Position numbers and translations under genes: made by a program. This document shows positions 1 through 6,007 of a DNA stretch of 23,413 nucleotides, piece after piece. Numbering within the stretch: the stretch's first letter is position 1; every line of letters starts with the position of its first letter. The DNA comes from JAFAXD01 sp035472475 (lineage in GTDB: Bacteria > Pseudomonadota > Alphaproteobacteria > Rhizobiales > Xanthobacteraceae), in NCBI GenBank assembly GCA_035472475.1, contig DATIPA010000120.1:1-23413 (forward strand), in the 5' to 3' direction. Under the pieces are notes generated by a model that ran no database searches, was not told the DNA's origin, and was given only the letters and a program-made list of their open reading frames with translations.

Positions 1-1
1 C

Positions 2-439
2 CGCTATGTCGGCACTGTCGCGGCCATCAATCTCGTGCTCGGGTCGCTGACTGCGCTCGGCACGTTCCTGCTGGGCTTCCCCAGCCCGTTCCTGCTCGGC
101 GCGCTAGCGTTCATTTGCGCGTTCGTGCCCTATATCGGCGCTGCGTTCATGGCGCTCGTTCTGTTCTGCGTCGGTCTGGTGAGTTTTCCCGGTTGGCATC
201 AGGCGCTGATCGCAACGGCGTTATACGTCGCCATGGTGACCTGCGAGGGGAATTTCATTACGCCAAACATCGTGGGTTTTCGATTCACGATGAGCCCGCT
301 GTCGGTGTTTCTATCACTCGTCTTCTGGACTTGGTTGTGGGGACCGGTCGGCGGATTCCTTTCAGTTCCGCTTCTGATCGTCGGCGTCGCGGCGGTCAGC
401 CACCTGTTTCCAAATACAGATGCGGACCTCCCAAGTTGA
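2..439 (+). CDS. AI-2E family transporter, C-terminal part (partial)
   Basis: The reading frame is open from the window edge (base 2) to TGA at 437-439, so the start lies upstream. About 145 residues are visible, with four or so hydrophobic segments and the C-terminal signature of AI-2E/PerM-type permeases: an FVPYIGA-like stretch (residues about 45-52), then EGNFITPNIVGFRFTMSPL, then FVSLVFWTWLWGPVGGFLSVPLL-type helices. Family members are inner-membrane permeases; only a few are shown to move AI-2 or ions, so the substrate here is unknown. The tail is short and acidic (FPNTDADLPS). It converges with the DUF3309 gene, with a strong stem-loop between the two stops. Family identification is good, the function only broad. 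Confidence 0.85.
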   Translation, partial: RYVGTVAAINLVLGSLTALGTFLLGFPSPFLLGALAFICAFVPYIGAAFMALVLFCVGLVSFPGWHQALIATALYVAMVTCEGNFITPNIVGFRFTMSPLSVFLSLVFWTWLWGPVGGFLSVPLLIVGVAAVSHLFPNTDADLPS

Positions 440-457
440 TCAGCACAATTGGCTGGT

Positions 458-484
458 CGCGTCCGGATGCTAAATCCGGACGCG
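458..484. terminator. Perfect 11-bp stem-loop between convergent genes, likely bidirectional terminator
   Basis: Arms 458-468 (CGCGTCCGGAT) and 474-484 (ATCCGGACGCG) are exact inverse complements around a 5-base loop. The hairpin lies 18 bases after the permease stop and 5 bases after the DUF3309 stop on the other strand. No clear T-tract follows on either side, so it may block RNA decay rather than terminate alone. Confidence 0.6.
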
Positions 485-489
485 TTCGG

Positions 490-645
490 CTACACTCTTC
501 CAATCAAGACGAGGATCAACAGGATCACCAACACTAGGCCGATGCTGCCGGACGGATAGTAGCCCCAACCTGAGCTGTAGGGCCAAGTCGGCAAGGCACC
601 AAGAAGAATCAAGATCAAAATGACGATAAGAATAGTTCCAAGCAT
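490..645 (-). CDS. DUF3309 small membrane protein, 51 aa
   Basis: The 51-residue product is two hydrophobic helices (about residues 2-18 and 35-50) around a short aromatic loop, GALPTWPYSSGWGYYPSG, which is the hallmark of DUF3309 proteins of alpha- and betaproteobacteria. The function of the family is unknown; it probably sits in the inner membrane. I chose the ATG at 645 because a GGGAG ribosome site lies 6 bases upstream and the family begins MLGTIL; a longer in-frame start at 693 would add a 16-residue leader that crosses the promoter. A GGAAC-N17-AGTT promoter of general-stress type lies 38 bases upstream. It diverges from a 27-aa membrane ORF with a similar promoter, which suggests co-induction under stress. 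Confidence 0.85.
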   Translation of the reverse strand: MLGTILIVILILILLGALPTWPYSSGWGYYPSGSIGLVLVILLILVLIGRV

Positions 646-682
646 GACGATCTCCCAGTCGACCAACCAAGCGCACGACATA

Positions 683-708
683 AACTCCCGCAAGCGCAGA
701 CCGGTTCC
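683..708 (-). promoter_or_regulatory. Putative general-stress (EcfG/RpoE2-type) promoter for the DUF3309 gene
   Basis: On the minus strand GGAAC (708-704) is followed after 17 bases by AGTT (686-683). The known alphaproteobacterial general-stress promoter is GGAAC-N16/17-CGTT, also written GGAAC-N18/19-TT. One base of the -10 element differs. The expected start of RNA, near 676, gives a leader of about 30 bases. Confidence 0.5.
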
Positions 709-733
709 ACGGTGATGCGGGCATGCAACATCT

Positions 734-758
734 GGAACTAACTGCGTTTGGTCGCGTT
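734..758 (+). promoter_or_regulatory. Putative general-stress (EcfG/RpoE2-type) promoter for the 27-aa membrane ORF
   Basis: GGAAC at 734-738 and CGTT at 755-758 are separated by exactly 16 bases, a full match to GGAAC-N16/17-CGTT. It is followed at the right distances by a GAGGAG ribosome site (777-782) and a GTG start (790). The match is seen; sigma-factor assignment is inference from the consensus. Confidence 0.65.
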
Positions 759-789
759 AATGCGTTGTGGCTTTGTGAGGAGCGAGATC

Positions 790-873
790 GTGGGACGCTA
801 TTTGTTGTTGTGGTTGATTGGTGTTCCGATTCCGATCTTGCTGCTGATTTGGGCGTTCGGCGGCCTGCACTGA
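790..873 (+). CDS. 27-aa single-pass membrane microprotein
   Basis: This very short gene starts with GTG at 790 and stops with TGA at 871-873. A strong ribosome site, GAGGAG (777-782), lies 7 bases upstream, and a textbook general-stress promoter lies just before that. The product reads MGRYLLLWLIGVPIP, then ILLLIWAFGGLH: a charged N-terminus, one hydrophobic helix broken by a PIP motif, and a GGLH end. I recall very similar unannotated or hypothetical 27-28 residue proteins in rhizobia, but cannot check this here. It ends 11 bases before the stop of the convergent Crp/Fnr gene. Function unknown; a stress-induced membrane peptide is the likely reading. Gene callers usually miss proteins this small. 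Confidence 0.7.
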   Translation: MGRYLLLWLIGVPIPILLLIWAFGGLH

Positions 874-884
874 TCGCGTGCGGA

Positions 885-1640
885 TCAAATCAGCGGGCGT
901 TGTCTTTTGTCCGCGCGATCATAAACTGCCAATTCGGCAAGCCTGTCCCAATCAAGAATTTCAAACGAGCGCTCGCGCCAGCTCAATAGCTTCATGCCGT
1001 AAAGACGGCGCAACGTCTTGTTGGCGTGAACAAGCGACATTCCGAGCGTGTCGGCTACGTGTTGCTGGGTAAACGGAAATACGACCTTCCGGTCTTTCGC
1101 GAGACCAACCTCCTCGGCGCGCTGGTAAAGGTGCAGCAGGATGAAGGCGACGCGTTCGAGCGCCGACCGCCGACCGACGCTGAGGAGATGTTCGTCCAAT
1201 AGTTGCTCCTCGCGGGCCGCGAGCCAGGTAATATCGAAGGCCAGTCCCGGATAGTGCGAATAGAGGTCCCAGAGCTTGTCGCGCGGGAACACGCACAGCA
1301 CCGACTGGGTCAGCACCTCGACGGAATGCTGCATTTCGTTGGCCACCGAGCCTTGCAGGCCCAGGAATTCGCCCGGAAACGCGAAATTGAGGATCTGGCG
1401 GCGGCCGTCCGGAAGCGTCTTGTAGCGAAACGCCCAGCCCGCCAGCAGCGTGTAGAGATGAGGGCTGTTGGCGCCTTGCATCAACAAGGTGGTGCCTGGT
1501 TCGGCGGTCAACTCCGCCGACTTGAACGCGCTGACGAACGCCAACTCCTCCGGAGTGAACGCACGAAAGACCTGCAATGGGCGCAGCGGGCAACGCTCGC
1601 AGGGCACCATGCGTCCTGGCGCCGGCACCGATTTGGACAT
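885..1640 (-). CDS. Crp/Fnr family transcriptional regulator
   Basis: A 251-residue DNA-binding regulator with the family layout: a Cys-pair head (PCERCPLR, Cys14 and Cys17), a cyclic-nucleotide-binding-like beta roll (about residues 25-140, with FPGEFLGLQGS in the phosphate-cassette region), a long dimer helix, and a winged helix-turn-helix (about 188-225, FTQQHVADTLGMS then HANKTLRRL). It resembles the FixK/Fnr-like regulators that are numerous in Bradyrhizobium; two cysteines alone do not make an Fnr-type 4Fe-4S cluster. Of two adjacent ATGs (1643 and 1640), 1640 has the better spacing from GAGG (5 versus 2 bases). It diverges from the response regulator. The effector and targets cannot be read from the sequence. 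Confidence 0.9.
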   Translation of the reverse strand: MSKSVPAPGRMVPCERCPLRPLQVFRAFTPEELAFVSAFKSAELTAEPGTTLLMQGANSPHLYTLLAGWAFRYKTLPDGRRQILNFAFPGEFLGLQGSVANEMQHSVEVLTQSVLCVFPRDKLWDLYSHYPGLAFDITWLAAREEQLLDEHLLSVGRRSALERVAFILLHLYQRAEEVGLAKDRKVVFPFTQQHVADTLGMSLVHANKTLRRLYGMKLLSWRERSFEILDWDRLAELAVYDRADKRQRPLI

Positions 1641-1658
1641 CATCGCCTCGCATTAACG

Positions 1659-1676
1659 CGCCCCCGCCGGGGGGCG
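1659..1676. repeat. GC hairpin just upstream of the Crp/Fnr gene
   Basis: A stem of 7 G-C pairs (1659-1665 with 1670-1676, loop 1666-1669) lies about 20 bases upstream of the Crp/Fnr start on the minus strand, in the region shared with the divergent response regulator. It could fold in the 5' leader of the regulator mRNA and affect translation. No function is proven. Confidence 0.35.
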
Positions 1677-1791
1677 GCAACAGGCGACTTTACACGGCTT
1701 TGGCAAGCAACCGCTGCGTCTTTTTTAAATGACGCGCGCTTCGCTTCTCGATCACAGTTGCCGCCGTTCCAAGTATCCTGAGGATAGATAT

Positions 1792-2241
1792 ATGGTCTCG
1801 AAGGCGGCTGCGGTCGAACGCCATCTCGTGAGCTCGCCCCAGAACGATACCGGCCCGGTAAGCGGCGCCCGCATCCTTGTCATTGAAGACGAATTTCTGA
1901 TTGCGACCGTCGTTGAGGATGTTCTCAAACGGGCGGGAGCGCGTGAGGTCGTTATCGCGTTGAGCCCCCAGGAAGGCCGTGATGCCCTTACCGCCGCGGA
2001 ACCGATCGATGCTGCGGTGATCGATATCCAGCTCGCGGAGGGAACCGATGTCGGGTTTGCGCTCGCGGAGGTCGCGTTCAAGCGCTCAATTCCGATCGTA
2101 TTCCTCACCGGCTACGAGAGCGATCTCGCGCTACCGGAGCCGTTTTCAGCCGTTCGCGTGTTGACCAAGCCCTGCAGTCCGCTGGCGTTGATCGAGGGCG
2201 TGAACGAGACCATCTCTCGGGCCCGTGCCGCCGAGCCGTAG
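1792..2241 (+). CDS. Single-domain response regulator (receiver only)
   Basis: A 149-residue protein made of one CheY-like receiver domain with no output domain. The key residues are present: acidic pocket E32-D33-E34, phosphoacceptor Asp78 in AAVIDIQL, switch Thr106 in FLTGYES, and conserved Lys126 in LTKP. The first 25 residues are a weakly conserved tail. The start at 1792 is favoured by GAGGA at 1780-1784, 7 bases upstream; an earlier ATG at 1729 has no ribosome site. Such proteins pass phosphate to other regulators or bind a kinase directly. No kinase gene is adjacent, so its partner is unknown. It converges with the amine oxidase gene, 19 bases apart. Confidence 0.9.
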   Translation: MVSKAAAVERHLVSSPQNDTGPVSGARILVIEDEFLIATVVEDVLKRAGAREVVIALSPQEGRDALTAAEPIDAAVIDIQLAEGTDVGFALAEVAFKRSIPIVFLTGYESDLALPEPFSAVRVLTKPCSPLALIEGVNETISRARAAEP

Positions 2242-2260
2242 CTTCGTACTAGCCATTCGC

Positions 2261-3658
2261 CTAGCGCACGCGTCGCTGTTGTATCCGCACGCGCTGCTGT
2301 TGCGGCGGCGGCTCGGTAATCGCGCCGATCCGTTTGAGCGCCTCGACCGCCGCACGCTCGCCTGAGTCCCACGCGCCGCCGACCGTACCCCACAGGGTTT
2401 CGTGAACAGCTTCACCCGCGAACCAGAGGCGCCCATTCAGCGGCTCCATGAGAACACGACGCGACGGCTGGCCGCCGACGCTCGCACACGAGAACGACCC
2501 AAGCACCCATGGGTCGTTGTACCATCGCGTCGCGCTTGCCCGCTGGACCGTTTTCTTGAAGTTGCTGCCGTATAGGCCTTCAAGCCATTCGAGCGCGAAA
2601 TCAACCATCGCTTCTTCGCCGCGCATCGCCAGATCGCGGCCGAATTTTCCGCCAACGTCGACGATGCACAACGGCGTCCCCGAGACATTGGCCAGAATCC
2701 CCGCGGTGTGCGTGTTGTTCGATTTTTCGAAAATCAAATCGTCCGCCTGCATGCCGAGCGGATTGCCCGGCAACTCGAGCGCGATGTGCTCATAGCTGCC
2801 GAGGGAGAGCTTGCCGACCGCATCCAGTACGCGCCTGGGCAGTTCGGGCTCGAATCTGATCTTGCCGGCGGCGAGAACATTGGTCGATGCGGTGACGATT
2901 GCAGTCTTGGCCCGAATCGTGCCCTTGGGAGTGTCGATCTCGACCCCCGCACGGCCGGTCCATTCGATGCGGCGGGCCGGTGTCGCGAGCTGCACCGGAA
3001 TTCCACCCGCGAGCTTCGCCAGCAAGCCGCCAAAGCCGATCTTGCAAAAGGCGTCGATATCGCGCTCGTCGGATTTGGAAAAGTCGACAGCGGACACCTC
3101 GTTAAGGTCCTTGCCGCAGCTGTAGGGACCCATCACGAACTCGACCGTCGAGCGCCAGTCGCCCAAATCTTTCGGCAGCGCCTGTGCACACGATACGTCG
3201 ACCTTGCGCGCCGCATCGCTAATCGCACGTTCGGAGCGCACGAACGCCGCCAGATAGTCCTCGATCTCTCCTTCGCGCGCATAGCGACGGCCGATTCTGA
3301 TCCGCTGTCCGCGCGGCGCCGGATAGGTTGGAATCCCGACTTGCTTCGCCAGTTTGGCAATCGGGTTGATGTCAGGCATGTGAATCCAGTGTGCGCCCAG
3401 ATCGTAAGGAACGCCAAAGATGCCGGTATTAGTCCGGCAGCGGCCGCCGACCACGTCGCTGGCCTCGATCAGGGCGAAGCGCCGGTTAGCCGCGATGACC
3501 CGGCGCGCCGCCGCGACACCCGCGGCGCCAGCTCCGATGATTGCTACGTCGACGTCGCCAGAGGCCGGGGCGGCTCCGAGTGCAGGGCGTGCCGCCGTGG
3601 CCGCGGTACCGGCGAGAAACAAACGACGGCTGATGCTCATGGGGTCCGGTTCGCGCAT
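2261..3658 (-). CDS. FAD-dependent amine oxidase family protein, Tat-exported
   Basis: A 465-residue flavoprotein of the monoamine oxidase/NAD(P)-binding Rossmann family. The N-terminus has a twin-arginine signal (SISRRLFLAG, Arg11-Arg12, then an Ala-rich stretch ending near ALGAA), so the folded enzyme is probably sent to the periplasm. The dinucleotide site follows at 40-60 (IIGAGAAGVAAARR), then an E-x-VGGRC motif near 68-76 and the C-terminal FAD motif LWFAGEAVHETLWGTVGGAW. The substrate is not readable; a primary amine or polyamine is only likely by family. A second ATG at 3640, just before the Tat motif, is an equally good start, and neither has a strong ribosome site. The protein ends in an unusual P/Q/R tail with an internal duplication (QQQRVRIQQRRVR). 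Confidence 0.88.
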   Translation of the reverse strand: MREPDPMSISRRLFLAGTAATAARPALGAAPASGDVDVAIIGAGAAGVAAARRVIAANRRFALIEASDVVGGRCRTNTGIFGVPYDLGAHWIHMPDINPIAKLAKQVGIPTYPAPRGQRIRIGRRYAREGEIEDYLAAFVRSERAISDAARKVDVSCAQALPKDLGDWRSTVEFVMGPYSCGKDLNEVSAVDFSKSDERDIDAFCKIGFGGLLAKLAGGIPVQLATPARRIEWTGRAGVEIDTPKGTIRAKTAIVTASTNVLAAGKIRFEPELPRRVLDAVGKLSLGSYEHIALELPGNPLGMQADDLIFEKSNNTHTAGILANVSGTPLCIVDVGGKFGRDLAMRGEEAMVDFALEWLEGLYGSNFKKTVQRASATRWYNDPWVLGSFSCASVGGQPSRRVLMEPLNGRLWFAGEAVHETLWGTVGGAWDSGERAAVEALKRIGAITEPPPQQQRVRIQQRRVR

Positions 3659-3718
3659 TGTTCCGCGGCAACTTGGCCCGAAGGGGACTCATTGCCCAAA
3701 TCAGGTTGCCAGTGCCGC

Positions 3719-3772
3719 CGATTTGAAGTTCCTGCAGCGGTTGCAGCAAGCGCATTCAGGAACTTCAAATCG
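3719..3772. repeat. Large perfect inverted repeat (16-bp arms) between divergent genes
   Basis: Arms 3719-3734 (CGATTTGAAGTTCCTG) and 3757-3772 (CAGGAACTTCAAATCG) are exact inverse complements with a 22-base gap. The palindrome lies in the 250-base region between the divergent amine oxidase and EI24 genes. A 9-base direct repeat, TTGCCAGTG, flanks it at 3706-3714 and 3797-3805. It could be a strong RNA hairpin, an operator with two half-sites, or a small repeat element; nothing in the sequence decides. The rest of 3659-3909 shows no convincing gene. Confidence 0.8.
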
Positions 3773-3909
3773 AAAAGCGGCAGTAGAATCATGTACTTGC
3801 CAGTGGTGGCATTGGACTTGGCATTCCTACGAAGGACTCGCGGCAACGCTGTAGAAACATCAAGTCCGACCACACTGGCTGGGGATTTTCACGACACTGG
3901 GGCTATCTC

Positions 3910-4641
3910 ATGATCGATGCCGCGATCAAGGCGCTCGAGCAAATGGTTTCTCCGCCGTTTCGAACGGTGCTGCTCAAATCCGCCGGGCTTGCGGTCTTGT
4001 TCCTGCTGGTGCTGGGGATCGCGCTCGACTGGCTGCTGATCTGGCTGTCCGGCGCCGGCGGCCAATGGCTCGAGACGACGTTGGGGTCGGCCGCCCAATG
4101 GCCGGTCGCAGTGCTTAATTGGGCACTCGCGATCGCGCTCGGGCTTGGCGCGGTGGTCGGTGTCATTTTTCTGATGCCGGCGGTGACCTCGCTGGTTGCT
4201 GGATTCTTTTCCGATGAAATTGCCGATCTGGTCGAGCGCACATATTACCCCGCTGATCCGCACGGCGTGGCATTGCCGGCCGGACGCGCCACCATCGAGG
4301 CGGTCAAAGCAGCACTGCTGGCGATCCTGATCTATCTCTGCGCGGTGCCATTCCTGTTGTTTGCCGGGCTTGGCGGACTGGTGTTTTTTGTGGCCGCCGC
4401 CTACGTGCTGGGCCGGCAATATTTCGAACTCGCCGCCATGCGCTTTCACCCTGTGCCCGAAGCCAAGGCGCTGCGCCGCGCCCATAGCGGCACTGTATTC
4501 GTCGCAGGGCTGCTGATCGCCGCGTTCGTGTCGATCCCGATCATTAATCTGGCGACGCCGCTGTTCGGCATGGCGTTCATGGTGCACATGCACAAGCGCC
4601 TGACCGGCGGCATGAAAGCGCGGCTCACTGCGACCGGCTGA
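3910..4641 (+). CDS. EI24 domain (CysZ-like) inner-membrane protein
   Basis: A 243-residue polytopic membrane protein with hydrophobic segments near residues 25-47, 66-100, 134-165 and 195-215. The order of helices, with a conserved FSDEIADLVERTYYP segment after the second hairpin (about 102-117), fits the EI24/CysZ family (formerly DUF540). E. coli CysZ lets sulfate into the cell for cysteine synthesis, but alphaproteobacterial members are annotated only by domain, and no cysteine gene is adjacent, so sulfate transport is a guess. The start ATG at 3910 follows a GGGG stretch; its first four bases overlap the TGA of a 40-codon frame beginning at 3791 that I do not believe is a gene. It converges with nth, 8 bases apart. 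Confidence 0.82.
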   Translation: MIDAAIKALEQMVSPPFRTVLLKSAGLAVLFLLVLGIALDWLLIWLSGAGGQWLETTLGSAAQWPVAVLNWALAIALGLGAVVGVIFLMPAVTSLVAGFFSDEIADLVERTYYPADPHGVALPAGRATIEAVKAALLAILIYLCAVPFLLFAGLGGLVFFVAAAYVLGRQYFELAAMRFHPVPEAKALRRAHSGTVFVAGLLIAAFVSIPIINLATPLFGMAFMVHMHKRLTGGMKARLTATG

Positions 4642-4649
4642 TCTGCGTG

Positions 4650-5405
4650 CTAGACGGTCTTTTCGGGCCAGCGGCAGAGATCGTTGATAAGACATTTATC
4701 GCACAGCGGCCGCCGCGCCAGGCAGGTGTAGCGCCCGTGTAGAATCAGCCAGTGATGGGCGTGGCGCTTGTATTGGTCGGGCACCACCTTCTCAAGGTTC
4801 ATTTCGACCTCGAGCGGCGTCTTGCCGGGTGCGAGCCCGGTTCGGTTTCCGACGCGGAAAATGTGGGTGTCGACCGCGATGGTCGGTTCGCCGAACGCGA
4901 TGTTGAGGACGACGTTCGCCGTTTTGCGCCCGACGCCGGGCAGCGCCTCGAGCGCCTCGCGCGACGGTGGCACCACGCCGCCGTGCTCGTCGATCAGTTT
5001 CTGCGACAGCGCGATCACGTTGCGCGCCTTGGTGCGGAACAGCCCGATGGTCTTGATGAATTCGCGCACCTTGGCTTCGCCAAGCGCCACCATCTTGGCG
5101 GGCGTGTCGGCCGCCGCAAACAGCGCGGGCGTCGCCTTGTTGACGCCGGCGTCGGTTGCTTGCGCAGACAGCACGACGGCGACCAGCAGCGTGTAGGGAT
5201 CGACATGCTCGAGCTCGCCGCGCGGCTCCGGGTTTGCTTTCGCAAACCGACGGAATGCTTCCTCGACCTCGGCCGGTGTCCACGGTTTAGGCTTTGCGCC
5301 CTTGCGGGCAGCGCTCGGTGGTCCGCCGGGCTTGGATTTACCTGATTTGGCGCGGCGAGCCGCATCTTTGCGGGTTACCTTTTGGGGGGTCGTGTTACGC
5401 GTCAT
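4650..5405 (-). CDS. nth: Endonuclease III (DNA glycosylase/AP lyase)
   Basis: Base-excision repair enzyme that removes oxidised pyrimidines and cuts at the resulting abasic site. All hallmarks are visible in the 251-residue product: helix-hairpin-helix LPGVGRKTANVVLN with catalytic Lys161, catalytic Asp179 in AVDTHIFRV, and a C-terminal 4Fe-4S loop with Cys228, Cys235, Cys238 and Cys244 (spacing C-x6-C-x2-C-x5-C). Compared with E. coli Nth (211 residues) it carries about 40 extra N-terminal residues rich in Lys, Arg, Pro and Ala, a basic tail common in alphaproteobacterial homologues. The start at 5405 is only 22 bases from the divergent DUF2244 start; the frame stays open further upstream, but that would run through the neighbour's promoter and coding sequence. 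Confidence 0.96.
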   Translation of the reverse strand: MTRNTTPQKVTRKDAARRAKSGKSKPGGPPSAARKGAKPKPWTPAEVEEAFRRFAKANPEPRGELEHVDPYTLLVAVVLSAQATDAGVNKATPALFAAADTPAKMVALGEAKVREFIKTIGLFRTKARNVIALSQKLIDEHGGVVPPSREALEALPGVGRKTANVVLNIAFGEPTIAVDTHIFRVGNRTGLAPGKTPLEVEMNLEKVVPDQYKRHAHHWLILHGRYTCLARRPLCDKCLINDLCRWPEKTV

Positions 5406-5413
5406 GATGCTCG

Positions 5414-5419
5414 TATAAT
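5414..5419 (+). promoter_or_regulatory. TATAAT -10 element in the 22-bp nth/DUF2244 divergent gap
   Basis: A perfect TATAAT lies at 5414-5419. Transcription would begin about 7 bases later, at 5426-5428, which is the ATG of the DUF2244 gene, so its mRNA may be leaderless. No good -35 hexamer is seen at the expected place (about 5391-5397). The other strand reads ATTATA and could equally serve nth. Confidence 0.45.
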
Positions 5420-5427
5420 GAAACGCG

Positions 5428-5937
5428 ATGACCTCCCGCAATGACATAGCGGCTGAACCCACATTGTTCTCGGCGATCCTGACACCGCATCGATCGCTCA
5501 GCGCGGCGGGGTTTTTGATCCTGATGGCCTTGATCGGATCAATCAGCTTCGCTGCGGGGGTGACATTTCTGCTGATGGGTGCATGGCCGGTCTTCGGCTT
5601 CTTCGGCCTTGATGTGCTGCTCGTGTATCTGGCGTTTCGCATCAACTATCGCGCTGCGACCGCGTTCGAGCAGGTCTCGGTGACCCCGTCCGAGCTTAAG
5701 GTCCGCAAGGTCACCCACCGCGGCCGCGTCAGCGAGTGGACGCTCAATCCGCTGTGGGTCCAGCTTGATCGCGAAGTGCACGAGGAGTTCGGTATCCAGC
5801 GCCTGTTCCTGGTGTCGCGAGGACGCCGATTGCCGATTGCCACATTCCTCGCCCCCGAAGAAAAGGCGAGCTTCGCAACCGCGCTGGCCGCCGCAATCGG
5901 CGAAGCCAAGCGGGGGCCGACTCGCACGGTTTTGTGA
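5428..5937 (+). CDS. DUF2244 domain membrane protein
   Basis: A 169-residue protein with two adjacent transmembrane helices (about residues 30-50 and 52-70, joined by a GAWPVFGFF turn) and then a soluble C-terminal domain of about 90 residues. It matches DUF2244 in layout: N-terminal LFSAILTPHRSLS, the helix pair, then WTLNPLWVQL and a C-terminal FLAPEEKASFATALAAAI segment. The family is common in alphaproteobacteria and its role is unknown. It often stands beside nth, as here. An in-frame stop at 5419-5421 fixes the start to 5428 or later, and there is no ribosome site before it, which agrees with a leaderless mRNA. Confidence 0.88.
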   Translation: MTSRNDIAAEPTLFSAILTPHRSLSAAGFLILMALIGSISFAAGVTFLLMGAWPVFGFFGLDVLLVYLAFRINYRAATAFEQVSVTPSELKVRKVTHRGRVSEWTLNPLWVQLDREVHEEFGIQRLFLVSRGRRLPIATFLAPEEKASFATALAAAIGEAKRGPTRTVL

Positions 5938-6007
5938 GAGCGCGGGTCCGCGGCCTCCAGAAACCGGGTGGAAGCGGCGCGGCGCGGGATTTAGCTAGCG
6001 GGTAAAG

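Noticed and set aside
115..537. 140-codon frame overlapping the permease gene
   Set aside because: Arginine-rich shadow of the permease frame that also crosses the terminator hairpin.
723..989. Plus-strand 88-codon frame overlapping the 27-aa ORF and the end of the Crp/Fnr gene
   Set aside because: No ribosome site, runs across a promoter and antisense into a well-supported gene, and its sequence is not protein-like.
2708..3913. Plus-strand 401-codon open frame over the amine oxidase
   Set aside because: Antisense shadow in GC-rich DNA; the minus strand has clear FAD motifs. The composition (Arg/Ala/Asp rich, no domain) is typical of a shadow frame.
3791..3913. 40-codon frame (MYLPVVALDL...) whose TGA overlaps the EI24 start as ATGA
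   Set aside because: The overlap is suggestive of coupling, but there is no ribosome site, no recognisable sequence, and it is the tail of a longer antisense frame.
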